Notes: generated by a model from the letters alone, not told the origin. Shown: positions 34,587-43,951, counted from the first letter of the stretch. The stretch: 64,000 nt of DNA from CBDDHT01 sp965227905 (GCA_965227905.1 OZ245780.1:1054001-1118000); one strand, 5' to 3'. A program made the numbers and translations.

Positions 34587-35435
34587 TCATTGCGCGGGCT
34601 GTGACGCCGGTGTGGTTAAACCGGATGCCAGGTCTTTGACAATGGAAATGACGCGCCCCGGTGTTTCCGCGGTTGCCTTGCCGTCGGATGTCAGACTGTC
34701 TTCGATTGCCGAGACCAATGCCGATCCCACAACGGCGCCATCAGCGCCTTCCACGATCTTGCGAACCTGATCCGCAGTTCGCACTCCGAAACCCACGCAG
34801 ACCGGTAGATCCGTATGTCCTTTGATGCGGGCAACATGGGCGTGGACATCAGCCGCATCCGGGGCCTTCGTGCCCGTGATGCCGGCAATGGAAACGTAAT
34901 AGACAAAGCCGCTCGTATTCGCGAGCACCGCCGGCAGACGTTTTTCATCGGTCGTTGGAGTTGCCAGGCGAATGAAATTCACGCCCTTGGCAAGAGCGGG
35001 AAGGCAAAGTTCATCATCGGCTTCCGGCGGCACATCGACGATAATCAGGCCATCGACGCCTGCGTCCTGGGCGTCGGCCAGAAAGCGATCCACCGGATAG
35101 ACATAGATTGGATTGTAGTAGCCCATCAGGACGATAGGAGTAGAGGTATCCGTCTCGCGAAACCGACGAACCATATCCAAGGTGTCGGACATCTTATGAC
35201 CTGCTCTCAAAGCCCGTTGCGATGAGGCCTGGATTGCAGGACCATCGGCCATGGGATCTGAGAAGGGCATGCCGAGTTCGACGATGTCCGCGCCAGCGGC
35301 GGGCAATTGTTTCAAGATCTGGTAGGAGGTCTCCAGATCAGGATCGCCTGCCGTGACGAATGTGACAAGCGCACCGCGTCCAGCGGATTTCAGTTCGGCG
35401 AAACGCCGATCGATGCGTGTTTGCGTTGTACTCAC
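34587..35435 (-). CDS. trpA: Tryptophan synthase alpha chain
   Basis: A 282-residue TIM-barrel enzyme that splits indole-3-glycerol phosphate to indole and glyceraldehyde-3-phosphate. Catalytic Glu lies in ADIVELGMPFSDPMADGP and Asp in the GLIIVDVPPEA strand; the phosphate loop is VCVGFGVRTADQV. The start is taken as GTG 35435 (VSTTQTRIDRRF), 4 bp after the trpB stop, with GGAGA upstream. A longer frame to 35498 would run into trpB. It acts as an alpha2beta2 complex with TrpB. Confidence 0.95.
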   Translation of the reverse strand: MSTTQTRIDRRFAELKSAGRGALVTFVTAGDPDLETSYQILKQLPAAGADIVELGMPFSDPMADGPAIQASSQRALRAGHKMSDTLDMVRRFRETDTSTPIVLMGYYNPIYVYPVDRFLADAQDAGVDGLIIVDVPPEADDELCLPALAKGVNFIRLATPTTDEKRLPAVLANTSGFVYYVSIAGITGTKAPDAADVHAHVARIKGHTDLPVCVGFGVRTADQVRKIVEGADGAVVGSALVSAIEDSLTSDGKATAETPGRVISIVKDLASGLTTPASQPAQ

Positions 35436-35439
35436 CGGA

Positions 35440-36669
35440 TCAAATCTCCATGCCAAGATGATCAGCGACGGCAAAGATGTCTTTGTCGCCGCGCCCACAC
35501 ATGTTCATGACAAGAAGATTGTCAGGGCTGAGTGTTGGAGCAAGCTTGCTCACATAGGCCAAGGCGTGGGAGGGCTCCAGCGCTGGGATAATGCCCTCCA
35601 TTTTCGTACAGAGTTGAAAGGCCTCCAGGGCTTCCTGATCGGTCACGGAACCGTAGGTGGCGCGGCCCGTATCCCTCAGCCATGAGTGCTCGGGTCCGAT
35701 ACCTGGATAGTCGAGCCCGGCGGAAATTGAATGGCCGTCCAGGATTTGTCCGTCCTCGTCTTGAAGGAGATAGGTCCGATTTCCATGCAACACCCCTGGT
35801 TTGCCGCCATTGAGCGATGCGCAGTGGTCTGGCGTCTCAAGCCCAAATCCGGCCGCTTCAACGCCATGGATCGCAACATCGGGGTCATCGAGGAAGGGAT
35901 GGAACAATCCGATGGCATTCGATCCGCCACCGATGCAGGCGACAAGTGTGTCCGGCAGACGTCCCTCGCGCTCCATCATCTGCTCACGAACTTCATGGCC
36001 GATCACGGATTGGAAATCCCGGACCATCGCCGGATAGGGATGTGGTCCGGCCGCTGTCCCAATGATATAAAATGTGTCGTGGACATTGGCGACCCAGTCG
36101 CGCAAAGCGTCGTTCATGGCATCTTTGAGCGTACCGGTCCCGGACGTAACGGGACGAACATCTGCTCCCAGCAGGTTCATCCGAAAGACGTTCGGTTTCT
36201 GGCGTTCGATATCTGTCGCGCCCATATAGACGATGCAGGGTAATCCAAAGCGGGCGGCGACCGTGGCAACGGCAACACCGTGCTGACCGGCACCTGTCTC
36301 AGCGATTATCCGTGTCTTCCCCATACGTTTGGCCAGAAGGATCTGCCCAAGACAGTTATTGATTTTGTGAGAGCCGGTATGATTCAGCTCGTCGCGTTTG
36401 AAGTAGACCTTGGCTCCGCCATAGTGGTCGGTCAGGCGTTCGGCAAAATAGAGAGGGCTCGGTCTGCCGGCATAGTGCGCCGCGAGGTCATCGAGCTCTA
36501 ATTTGTATGCCGGATCCTCTTTTGCAGCGTTGTATGCACGCTCGAGATCCAGGATAAGCGGCATGAGCGTCTCGGCCACGAACCGGCCGCCATAGAGGCC
36601 GAAATGCCCGCTTTCGTCAGGGCCGGTACGGAAACTGTTGGTCTTGATATTTTCGGTTGGAGCGGACAT
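35440..36669 (-). CDS. trpB: Tryptophan synthase beta chain
   Basis: A 409-residue PLP enzyme joining indole and serine to tryptophan. The PLP lysine lies in LNHTGSHKINNCLGQILLAKR, and the phosphate-binding loop is CIGGGSNAIGLFHPF. The entry helix FGLYGGRFVAETLMPLI is intact and the length is typical. It lies 5 bp downstream of trpF and 4 bp upstream of trpA, so the three form a trpFBA operon; the remaining trp genes are not in the window. Confidence 0.97.
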   Translation of the reverse strand: MSAPTENIKTNSFRTGPDESGHFGLYGGRFVAETLMPLILDLERAYNAAKEDPAYKLELDDLAAHYAGRPSPLYFAERLTDHYGGAKVYFKRDELNHTGSHKINNCLGQILLAKRMGKTRIIAETGAGQHGVAVATVAARFGLPCIVYMGATDIERQKPNVFRMNLLGADVRPVTSGTGTLKDAMNDALRDWVANVHDTFYIIGTAAGPHPYPAMVRDFQSVIGHEVREQMMEREGRLPDTLVACIGGGSNAIGLFHPFLDDPDVAIHGVEAAGFGLETPDHCASLNGGKPGVLHGNRTYLLQDEDGQILDGHSISAGLDYPGIGPEHSWLRDTGRATYGSVTDQEALEAFQLCTKMEGIIPALEPSHALAYVSKLAPTLSPDNLLVMNMCGRGDKDIFAVADHLGMEI

Positions 36670-36674
36670 GGGCG

Positions 36675-37343
36675 CTACTCTTCTGCGTGGATCGGACAGG
36701 CTGACTTGGCAGCCGTGATGAATTTTCGAATAAGGGACGGATCTTTTTCTCCAGCCTTTCGCTCGACGCCTGACGAGACATCGACCATCCGGGCACCGGT
36801 GCCGGCAATGGCGCCGGCAACGTTTTCCGGACTAAGGCCGCCTGAGAGCATGAAGGCACGATCATCGTCAAGATCTGCGAGTGCATTCCAATCGAAGGGA
36901 ACGCCGTTGCCACCAGGGAGAGCGCTCGTGTCGGCTTTCGGCGGTTTCGCGTCATATAGTATGAAGCTGCTGATGTCTCGGAAAGGGGCGGTGTCGGAGA
37001 CATCGGCAGCGTTTTCGACCCGTACGGCCTTGATGACCTTGTTGTTGCACATGCGTGCGATTTCCACGACGCGCTCTGGCGTTTCCGATCCATGAAGCTG
37101 AATGAAATCCGGGCCGACCTCGCGTTTAATAGCGTCGATATCCTGATCCGTCGGATCGACCAGGAGGGCGACGCTCTTGGCACGGCTACCTGCACGCTCG
37201 ATCAAAGCTCTCGCATCCGCTCTACCAACGTTCCGTGGACTTCTGGGATAGAAGACCAGGCCAAAGTAATCGGCACCCGCGTCCAGCGCTGCATCGAGGG
37301 CTTCCGCCGTTTTGATGCCACAGATTTTGACCTCAACAGTCAT
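36675..37343 (-). CDS. trpF: Phosphoribosylanthranilate isomerase
   Basis: A 222-residue TIM-barrel TrpF that isomerises N-(5'-phosphoribosyl)anthranilate. It starts with the signature VKICGIKTAEALDAAL (catalytic Cys), contains FIQLHGSET and GVPFDWNAL, and ends with the phosphate site MLSGGLSPENVAGAI and VDVSSGVE with its general acid Asp. GAGG lies 5 bases before ATG 37343. It is the first gene of the trpFBA group. Confidence 0.96.
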   Translation of the reverse strand: MTVEVKICGIKTAEALDAALDAGADYFGLVFYPRSPRNVGRADARALIERAGSRAKSVALLVDPTDQDIDAIKREVGPDFIQLHGSETPERVVEIARMCNNKVIKAVRVENAADVSDTAPFRDISSFILYDAKPPKADTSALPGGNGVPFDWNALADLDDDRAFMLSGGLSPENVAGAIAGTGARMVDVSSGVERKAGEKDPSLIRKFITAAKSACPIHAEE

Positions 37344-37683
37344 TGCGTCCTCGAAGTCGCAAAATTGCAGTTCAATCGACCGGGCAAAAATCGATCAAGC
37401 TCGCCGTCCCCAGTGAGATTGAAAATCTAGTTCTGCCAGATCAATCTACGCCTAGTCGGAGTCGGCCAAGCGCAGAAAAGTTGCTCTAGACGTTGATTCT
37501 TCGCCCGATGGGCGAGCGCCAACCTAGAGAATCAGCCGTTCGGAGTCTATGGCTACCGATCCGCCCGAGGGAGCAAACACGGGCCACATGATTGCCGAAG
37601 CAACAGTCGAATATGCACGATTTCTACGCGGATAGATCGCACCATCGTCAGCTTAATCTTCTACGGCCAGATGCGCTCAACTC
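37344..37683. other. 340-bp intergenic region between ihfB and trpF
   Basis: No gene is found on either strand. Many Rhizobiales have a lapA-like (DUF1049) membrane-protein gene at this position; no such frame is visible here. The stretch contains one short perfect hairpin, TCGCCC-GAT-GGGCGA at 37501-37515. It should also carry the trpFBA promoter in its trpF-proximal half. No attenuator leader peptide rich in Trp codons is apparent. Confidence 0.5.
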
Positions 37684-38010
37684 TCAGCAATCGCCATCGT
37701 CGTCATCATCGTCGCCGTGATACCCCGGATGATCGCGATTGAGCCGCTCTCGAAGCTCTTTGCCTGTCTTGAAGAAGGGAACAAACTTCTCCTCCACAAA
37801 GACCGTTTCGCCGGTTCGTGGATTGCGGCCTTGTCGGGCTGCACGATGTTTGACGGTAAATGCGCCGAAGCCCCTGAGTTCAACGCGATCGCCTCGGGCC
37901 AGTGAGGCGATAATCTCATCTAAAATGACATTGACGATTCGCTCAACGTCCCGCTGGTACAAATGTGGATTCGCAGCGGCTACTCTCTGGATCAACTGTG
38001 ACTTTATCAT
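37684..38010 (-). CDS. ihfB: Integration host factor subunit beta
   Basis: A 108-residue DNA-bending protein of the HU/IHF family. It opens with MIKSQLIQRVAAANPHLYQ and carries the DNA-contacting arm GRNPRTGETVFVEEKFVPFF with its intercalating proline. The C-terminus has an unusual tail of consecutive aspartates (six Asp, then Gly-Asp-Cys). The frame extends to 38043, but ATG 38010 has GAGG 8 bases upstream and begins at the family's normal N-terminus. Position after rpsA–sppA is conserved. Confidence 0.95.
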   Translation of the reverse strand: MIKSQLIQRVAAANPHLYQRDVERIVNVILDEIIASLARGDRVELRGFGAFTVKHRAARQGRNPRTGETVFVEEKFVPFFKTGKELRERLNRDHPGYHGDDDDDDGDC

Positions 38011-38018
38011 CGGTGTGC

Positions 38019-38033
38019 CTCGCAGACTGCGAG
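38019..38033. promoter_or_regulatory. 15-bp perfect palindrome in the ihfB leader
   Basis: CTCGCAG-A-CTGCGAG (7-bp arms, one central base) lies directly before the ihfB ribosome-binding site. It overlaps the GAGG of that site, so it may be an operator or a small hairpin affecting initiation. No known motif is assigned. Confidence 0.3.
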
Positions 38034-38064
38034 TTTCGTACAATAAGTACTATTTATCAACCGT

Positions 38065-39039
38065 CTAGTTGGCCTGAGGGTGCCAGAGCGACAGCAGACC
38101 GTCCAGCTGCGCGCCGCCTTGGATCGGTTTGCCGAGATCAATGACCGATTGAACCGATTCCGGAGCGAGACCGGTAACCGTTCCAACGAGCTTGGCAGCT
38201 AATCCGGAAAGGCCGAAGTTCGCCGCGTTTGACTCTTCCCAATCGACGATTTTCAGATCTTTCGAGATTTGCTTTTCTTTATCGAGCCAGCGTCTCGCAA
38301 CCGCTTCGCCGCCCAACGCATCAACCAGCTTGTGCTCTTTTGCCATGCGGCCAGAATAGACGCGACCTGCTTTCAAACCGGGGACGTCTTCCGGACTGAT
38401 CAGGCGACGGCGTGCAACAAGGCCAAGAAACCAATCCTGCGCCTCAAGTACCATCTCCTGTGTGACCGCTCGCGCTGCTTCATCGACAGGTCGAAAAGGT
38501 GATGGATTGGCTTTGAGCGCACCGCTGCGAACTTCTTCGACTTTGATACCCAGGTTTCCAAGAAGTTCGCTCAATTCCGGCCATTGCACGATGACACCGA
38601 CGGATCCCGTGATCGTATTGCTCCTGGCAACGACATAGTCACCGCCAAGCGCGATCATGTACCCAGCAGATGTTGCGATCGTGCCCATAACCGACACGAC
38701 CGGTTTCTTCTCAGCAAGTTTTCGAATGGCCTCGTAGAGCGCTTCGCCACCGGTGGTTGTCCCGCCGCGGCTGTTGATATTCAGGATGACGGCTTTGACG
38801 CTCGACGATTTCGCAACTTTGACGAGGAGTTCCTGCTGTTTGCGATCATCTTTGATAAAGCCGGAAATCGTAACGCGGGCGACATGCGGCTTGGGTTCGA
38901 AGACGGACGTGACTTTTCCAGACAGGAATGCCAATGCGCCTAACAAGGCGACGCCAAGCACAACGGCCAGCACGCGCCAGCCCGTCAGTTTTCGCTTCAA
39001 CTTTCGACGATCAACAAGTAGCTCGGTTTGGAGCGTCAT
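38065..39039 (-). CDS. sppA: Signal peptide peptidase SppA (S49 family, short form)
   Basis: A 324-residue membrane-anchored serine protease that degrades cleaved signal peptides on the periplasmic side. There is one N-terminal transmembrane helix (about residues 22-42). The S49 domain carries the nucleophile Ser in GTIATSAGYMIALGG and the general-base Lys in SGALKANPSPFRP, the Ser-Lys dyad of the single-domain form. INSRGGTTTGGEALY forms the oxyanion region. It lies between rpsA and ihfB on the same strand, as in related genomes. Confidence 0.93.
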   Translation of the reverse strand: MTLQTELLVDRRKLKRKLTGWRVLAVVLGVALLGALAFLSGKVTSVFEPKPHVARVTISGFIKDDRKQQELLVKVAKSSSVKAVILNINSRGGTTTGGEALYEAIRKLAEKKPVVSVMGTIATSAGYMIALGGDYVVARSNTITGSVGVIVQWPELSELLGNLGIKVEEVRSGALKANPSPFRPVDEAARAVTQEMVLEAQDWFLGLVARRRLISPEDVPGLKAGRVYSGRMAKEHKLVDALGGEAVARRWLDKEKQISKDLKIVDWEESNAANFGLSGLAAKLVGTVTGLAPESVQSVIDLGKPIQGGAQLDGLLSLWHPQAN

Positions 39040-39157
39040 CTGGATCGGTCCATACGCAAAGGATCATGAACAATTCGGCAGTCCAGTGCTGATCCGCTGG
39101 ACTGCCAGGCGTTGAAGAGTTCGACTCTATGATCTCACAGACGAAGCTGATCTAGGT

Positions 39158-40966
39158 TCAGGATTCGTCTGCCTTTGTCTCAGGGCTGGCATGAGCTTCG
39201 ATCTCCGTGTCGCCACCAAGATCTTCTTCTTCTTCATCGTCCGCCGTGTCGCCGCTGTCCTGCTGCGCTTTGCTCAGAGCTGCGCCAAGAATATCGCCAA
39301 GCGATGCGCCGCTGTCGGTCGAGCCGTATTGCTTCACCGCTTCTTTTTCCTCGGCGATCTCCAGCGCCTTGATGGAGACACTGATCTTGCGCGAGTTCTT
39401 GTCGATCTGGGTGATGAACGCATCAACCTTCTCACCGGCGGCAAAACGATCGGGGCGTTGTTCCGAGCGGTCCCGCGACAGATCAGAGCGGCGAATAAAC
39501 GCTGTCAAATCGGAATCCGCCAGTTTGACCTCAAGGCCATTGTCACGGACATCGATAATCTCGCATGTGACCCGCGAGCCCTTGCGAAGTGTGCCGGAAC
39601 TTGCGGTATCGAACGGGTCGCCCTCAAGCTGCTTGATACCGAGGCTGATCCGCTCCTTTTGAGGGTCCGCGTCCAGCACGACGGCTTTCACCATGTCGCC
39701 CTTCTTGAATTCCTTGATGGCTTCCTCGCCCGGAGCGCTCCAGTCCAGATCGGACAGATGCACCATACCGTCGACACCGCCATCGAGTCCGATGAAGAGA
39801 CCGAATTCGGTGATGTTCCGCACCGCGCCTTCGACCGTCGTGCCCGAAGGGTTGGATGCTGCGAATGCATGCCAGGGGTTTTCCTGAGTCTGTTTGAGGC
39901 CCAGGGAGATGCGACGTTTTTGAGGGTCGACTTCCAGTACCTGGACTTCGACTTCCTGGCTGGTGGAAATAATCTTGCCAGGATGAACGTTCTTCTTCGT
40001 CCAGCTCATCTCTGAGACGTGAATGAGGCCTTCGACGCCGGGTTCGAGTTCAACGAACGCACCGTAGTCGGTGATGTTCGTGACCGTTCCCTTGAAACGG
40101 CTGTCGGCTGGGTATTTTTCCTCGATCTGCTCCCAAGGATCCTTGTCCAGCTGTTTCATACCGAGGCTGATGCGCTGGGTTTCCGGATTGATGCGAATGA
40201 TCTGAACCTTGACCGTGTCGCCGACCGAAAGGATCTCGCTCGGGTGATGGACGCGGCGCCATGCCATGTCGGTCACATGCAGCAAGCCGTCGATACCGCC
40301 GAGATCGATAAAGGCGCCGTAGTCGGTGATGTTCTTCACCACACCTTCAATCACTTGATCTTCCTCAAGGCGCGCAACGATCTCGTTCCGCTGTTCCGCT
40401 CTGGTCTCTTCCAGAACCGAGCGACGCGAGACCACGATGTTGCCTCTGCGGCGATCCATCTTGAGAATCTGGAACGGTTGAGGCGTATTCATCAGCGGGC
40501 CGATATCGCGAACCGGACGAATGTCGACCTGGCTGCCCGGCAGGAACGCCACGGCGCCATCGAGATCGACGGTGAAGCCGCCCTTCACCTTATTGAAGAT
40601 GACGCCTTCGACGCGCTCGGTCGCGTTGAATTTCTCTTCGAGGCGAACCCAGCTTTCCTCACGGCGCGCCTTTTCTCTGGAGAGAACGGCTTCGCCCAGC
40701 GCATTCTCGACGCGTTCCAGGAAGACTTCGACCTCGTTCCCGACCTCGATCTTGGCTTCGCGGCCCGTCGGCGCGAACTCCTTGAGGGGGACCCGACCTT
40801 CGGTCTTGAGCCCGACGTCGACAACCGCGAGATCTTTTTCGATGGCAACCACTGTGCCTTTGACGACGGCTCCCTCCTGAAGTGTCGATCCTTGGAGAGA
40901 CTCATCGAGTAGTGCTGCAAACTCCTCCGTCGTGGGGTTGAGTTCGTTCATTTGTGGTTCGCTCAT
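39158..40966 (-). CDS. rpsA: 30S ribosomal protein S1
   Basis: A 602-residue S1 with six OB-fold S1 repeats. Repeats 3-6 are canonical, for example KNITDYGAFIDLGGIDGLLHV, TNITDYGAFVELEPGVEGLIHV and RNITEFGLFIGLDGGVDGMVHL (each about 75 residues). Repeats 1-2 are divergent and bind the ribosome. The C-terminus is a long acidic tail rich in Glu/Asp. ATG 40966 has AGGAG 6-7 bases upstream; the frame is open to 41068 but without a comparable site. It recruits mRNA to the 30S subunit. Confidence 0.96.
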   Translation of the reverse strand: MSEPQMNELNPTTEEFAALLDESLQGSTLQEGAVVKGTVVAIEKDLAVVDVGLKTEGRVPLKEFAPTGREAKIEVGNEVEVFLERVENALGEAVLSREKARREESWVRLEEKFNATERVEGVIFNKVKGGFTVDLDGAVAFLPGSQVDIRPVRDIGPLMNTPQPFQILKMDRRRGNIVVSRRSVLEETRAEQRNEIVARLEEDQVIEGVVKNITDYGAFIDLGGIDGLLHVTDMAWRRVHHPSEILSVGDTVKVQIIRINPETQRISLGMKQLDKDPWEQIEEKYPADSRFKGTVTNITDYGAFVELEPGVEGLIHVSEMSWTKKNVHPGKIISTSQEVEVQVLEVDPQKRRISLGLKQTQENPWHAFAASNPSGTTVEGAVRNITEFGLFIGLDGGVDGMVHLSDLDWSAPGEEAIKEFKKGDMVKAVVLDADPQKERISLGIKQLEGDPFDTASSGTLRKGSRVTCEIIDVRDNGLEVKLADSDLTAFIRRSDLSRDRSEQRPDRFAAGEKVDAFITQIDKNSRKISVSIKALEIAEEKEAVKQYGSTDSGASLGDILGAALSKAQQDSGDTADDEEEEDLGGDTEIEAHASPETKADES

Positions 40967-41141
40967 CAAAACTCCTGATACACGGTCAGTGACCGGGCGT
41001 CGTCGCGGTGTTATGGGCTGTTGTGCCCGTTGCCTATGCCTCAGCATCCGGTCGGTCGTCATCGACATACCGGTGCCATGAATTAAGTGTCTGCCGACAG
41101 TGTGTAAGGAAACGGCGTTGCCAATACAAATAGGCCCCGCC

Positions 41142-41774
41142 TTAGCTGGCGCGGCCGGTCGCAGCGTCGATCAGTTCAACGGCAGCCTTGAATGCCGCCT
41201 CTATATCCAAATTTGTCGTGTCGAGCAAGTGTGCGTCTGAAGCGGGTTTCAGCGGTGCCTCATCTCGCTGTCGATCGCGCGCATCGCGTTTGACCAGATC
41301 TGCCAGAATCGAGTCATAGGTGCTGTCCGATCCATCGGCATTGAGTTCTTTCCAACGGCGCTTTGCACGCTCTTCGACCGCGGCAATCACATAGATCTTC
41401 GCGTCGGCTTGTGGGCAGACGATTGTTCCAATATCGCGTCCGTCGAGCACGGCGCCGCGGGGCTGACTGGCGAATTTCCGCTGGAACTCAAGCAATGCTG
41501 CGCGCACAGCGGGAAACTGTGCCACAATCGATGCGGCCTCACCGGTCCCTCGGGTCCGCAAGGCAGGATCGTCCAGCGTGCTCGCGTCGATCGACGCCGC
41601 AGCGCGTGCAGCTGCCGAAACATCGTCGACCGGACTGCCCGCGGCAACAACATCGCGTGCGACGGCCCGGTAGAGTGCGCCCGTATCGAGATAGGCAATA
41701 TCGAAATGAGCGGCGATACGTCGGGCGAGCGTACCCTTGCCGGAGGCTGCCGGGCCATCTACCGCGATGATCAT
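41142..41774 (-). CDS. cmk: Cytidylate kinase
   Basis: A 210-residue (d)CMP kinase. P-loop DGPAASGKGTLARRIA is at about residues 5-20. The NMP-binding region LDTGALYRAVA and the LID-type region RDARDRQRDEAPLKPA are present. It supplies CDP and dCDP in the cytoplasm. Its start overlaps the aroA stop by 4 bp (ATGA). The aroA–cmk–rpsA order is widely conserved in Proteobacteria. Confidence 0.96.
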   Translation of the reverse strand: MIIAVDGPAASGKGTLARRIAAHFDIAYLDTGALYRAVARDVVAAGSPVDDVSAAARAAASIDASTLDDPALRTRGTGEAASIVAQFPAVRAALLEFQRKFASQPRGAVLDGRDIGTIVCPQADAKIYVIAAVEERAKRRWKELNADGSDSTYDSILADLVKRDARDRQRDEAPLKPASDAHLLDTTNLDIEAAFKAAVELIDAATGRAS

Positions 41775-43111
41775 GAGCGATCCTCACCGCCAGACCCGAT
41801 ATTTGCCCCCAGGGAGCCCAACAGATCCGCGAAGCCCGGAAAACTCGTGGCAATCATGGCGTCGTCGTCGATGGCCACAGGGTCTTGCGTCGCAAGACCG
41901 AGAATTGCGAAGGCCATGGCAATGCGATGATCCAGATGTGTCCGAACGGTTGCACCGCCCGGAGCCTGTGTTGCTCCGCCGACGCTGAGCGTATCGCCAT
42001 CCACGGCAACATCGACGCCACACGCTGAAAGGCCTTCTGCAGTGGCGGTCAGCCGGTCACTTTCTTTGACTCGGAGCTCGCCGAGACCCTCCATCCGCGT
42101 GGTGCCATCGGCAAATGCCGCGAGAGCCGCAAGACATGGATATTCATCGATCATCGTTGGTGCGCGCTCCGGCGGAACGGTAACGCCTGACAGTGGTCCA
42201 GAGCGCACCCTGATATCGGCAACGTCTTCACCGCTTTCCACTCTTTGATTAACGAGCGTGATATCCGCGCCCATTTCTTCAAGTGTCTTGTAGAACCCGG
42301 TACGTGTTGGATTGATGAGAATATTCTCGATCGTTACCTCTGACCCTTCGCAGAGCACAGCCGCGGCTGCCAGGAATGCCGCAGAGCTCGGATCTCCCGG
42401 AACCGAAACATTACGTCCATGCAACTCACCATCGCCTTGGATAGTGATGCTGCGTCCGTCTCTACGCTCGACGGTTTCGAGTTCTGCGCCGAAATAGGTC
42501 AGCATCCTTTCGGTATGGTCGCGCGTAGGGGCGCCCTCAATAACAGTTGTTGCTCCAGACGTGTGAAGGCCGGCAAACAATATTGCGGACTTCACCTGGG
42601 CTGACGGGACCGGGAGCGTGTACTCGATGGGAACTAGATCTGCGCTGCCGATCATTACAAGGGGGAGACGCTCGCGATCGTCTTCGACCACCACGCCCAT
42701 TTGCTTCAGGGGAGCAAGCACGCGGCCCATCGGGCGCCGTGACAGTGACTCGTCGCCCATCAAAGAAACCCGCATGTCATGGGAGCCGATGACTCCCATC
42801 ATCAAACGGACACCGGTTCCGGAGTTTCCGAAATCAAGCGGGTTATCCGGTTCGGCAAGCCCGCCGACACCGCGCCCCTTTACCACCCAGTCCGAATTCG
42901 AGCCATCGCCCGGTTCCACGATGGCGCCAAGCGATGTCAATGCGCTGGCGGTTGCGACAACGTCATGACCTTCAAGAAGACCCTTGATGCGCGTTGTGCC
43001 GGTCGCGAGCCCGCCCAGCATAAGCGCTCGGTGGGAAATCGACTTGTCACCGGGAACGCGCACCCGGCCCTTCAAAGACTCCGACTTGCGGCTGACTAGC
43101 TGATTGGGCAT
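41771..43111 (-). CDS. aroA: 3-phosphoshikimate 1-carboxyvinyltransferase (EPSP synthase)
   Basis: A 446-residue shikimate-pathway enzyme transferring enolpyruvate from PEP to shikimate-3-phosphate. The N-terminal signature VPGDKSISHRALMLGGLATG contains the substrate-binding Lys and Ser. NSGTGVRLMMGVI contains the PEP-loop glycine. Catalytic-loop features TMIDEYPCLAALAAFA and LRVKESDRL are intact. The PEP-loop reads NSGTG(V), closer to class II enzymes. The start is ATG 43111; the frame also opens at 43159, which would extend the N-terminus by 16 residues. Divergent from the TIGR02300 gene. Confidence 0.95.
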   Translation of the reverse strand: MPNQLVSRKSESLKGRVRVPGDKSISHRALMLGGLATGTTRIKGLLEGHDVVATASALTSLGAIVEPGDGSNSDWVVKGRGVGGLAEPDNPLDFGNSGTGVRLMMGVIGSHDMRVSLMGDESLSRRPMGRVLAPLKQMGVVVEDDRERLPLVMIGSADLVPIEYTLPVPSAQVKSAILFAGLHTSGATTVIEGAPTRDHTERMLTYFGAELETVERRDGRSITIQGDGELHGRNVSVPGDPSSAAFLAAAAVLCEGSEVTIENILINPTRTGFYKTLEEMGADITLVNQRVESGEDVADIRVRSGPLSGVTVPPERAPTMIDEYPCLAALAAFADGTTRMEGLGELRVKESDRLTATAEGLSACGVDVAVDGDTLSVGGATQAPGGATVRTHLDHRIAMAFAILGLATQDPVAIDDDAMIATSFPGFADLLGSLGANIGSGGEDRS

Positions 43112-43280
43112 CTGTGAAAGATCTCTTTGGGGCTTTCGGTGCACCGGATTGGGCATCATTGTGACGCGTTACCGGGCAGTCCTATTGTCGTGCTTGGGGC
43201 GGTGTCGTCTATTTGCTTTTGACAGAGCGTCGTGGTCGTGGCAATGGGGGGCGCGTTTTCTATATTTTTTGGAGCTACCA

Positions 43281-43751
43281 ATGGCGAAAGTCGCTGACCG
43301 TGCGGCAGTCAAGGCCGCGCGCGGCACAAAGCGTTTGTGCAAGGGCTGCGGTGCAAAATTCTACGATTTGAACCAGGAAGACATTTCCTGCCCAGCATGC
43401 GGTGCGGTGTTCGAAATCGAAGCGCCTGCCCCCGTTGTTGCGGCAATCGTTAAACCGAAGGCGGCACCGAAAGCGGATGCGGAAGCCAAACCCGAAGCCG
43501 CGGCTGATGAAACAGAGAAGGCGAAAGACGCCGACGAACCCGAATTCGTAAGCCTAGAAGAAGCTGATGGTGATGCAGCCGACGTCGATGTCGAGGATGA
43601 TGTCGTGGTTCTCGACGACGATGACGACGCCGACGACGATGCGATCCCGGATGGCGAAAACGATGACTCCTTCCTCGAGACAGAGGATGAGGGCGACTCG
43701 AACGTTTCCGATATCATCGGTACGCCGATCAAGTCCGAAGACGAAGGTTGA
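43281..43751 (+). CDS. TIGR02300 family protein (zinc-ribbon plus acidic tail)
   Basis: A 156-residue protein conserved in Alphaproteobacteria. The N-terminal zinc ribbon (about residues 12-50) has cysteine pairs in RLCKGCGAKFYDLN and ISCPACGAVFEI. The remainder is low-complexity: an Ala/Lys/Pro/Glu linker, then a strongly acidic Asp/Glu tail. Ribosome-binding GGAG sits 7 bases before ATG 43281. The function of the family is not established; the zinc ribbon suggests nucleic-acid or protein binding. It precedes tRNA-Ala. Confidence 0.88.
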   Translation: MAKVADRAAVKAARGTKRLCKGCGAKFYDLNQEDISCPACGAVFEIEAPAPVVAAIVKPKAAPKADAEAKPEAAADETEKAKDADEPEFVSLEEADGDAADVDVEDDVVVLDDDDDADDDAIPDGENDDSFLETEDEGDSNVSDIIGTPIKSEDEG

Positions 43752-43875
43752 GGCGTTGGCCGGACGGTCTGTGAAGCACGATATTTTTCTTGTTTGCCAG
43801 CCGCAAGCGCTATACCTAGAGGCAACCTAGGCGCGGACCGAGTAGCGTCCGCGATGACGCCATCCGGCTGAAAAT

Positions 43876-43951
43876 GGGGCCATAGCTCAGTTGGGAGAGC
43901 GCGTGAATGGCATTCACGAGGTCGGCGGTTCGATCCCGCCTGGCTCCACCA
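43876..43951 (+). tRNA. tRNA-Ala (GGC anticodon)
   Basis: A 76-nt cloverleaf. The acceptor stem GGGGCCA pairs with TGGCTCC, including the G3-U70 pair that is the alanine identity element. D-arm AGCTC...GAGC and T-arm GGCGG/CCGCC (TTCGATC loop) are regular. Anticodon arm CGTGA-ATGGCAT-TCACG gives anticodon GGC (codons GCC/GCU). CCA is encoded. Confidence 0.98.

Noticed and set aside
39191..40912. Long plus-strand open frames (274 and 297 codons) opposite rpsA
   Set aside because: They are antisense shadows of the rpsA repeats with no recognisable protein features; rpsA on the minus strand explains the region fully.
39158..40966. Tandem repeats within rpsA as a repeat array or CRISPR
   Set aside because: The periodic similarity is at protein level, from successive S1 domains, not short DNA repeats with spacers.
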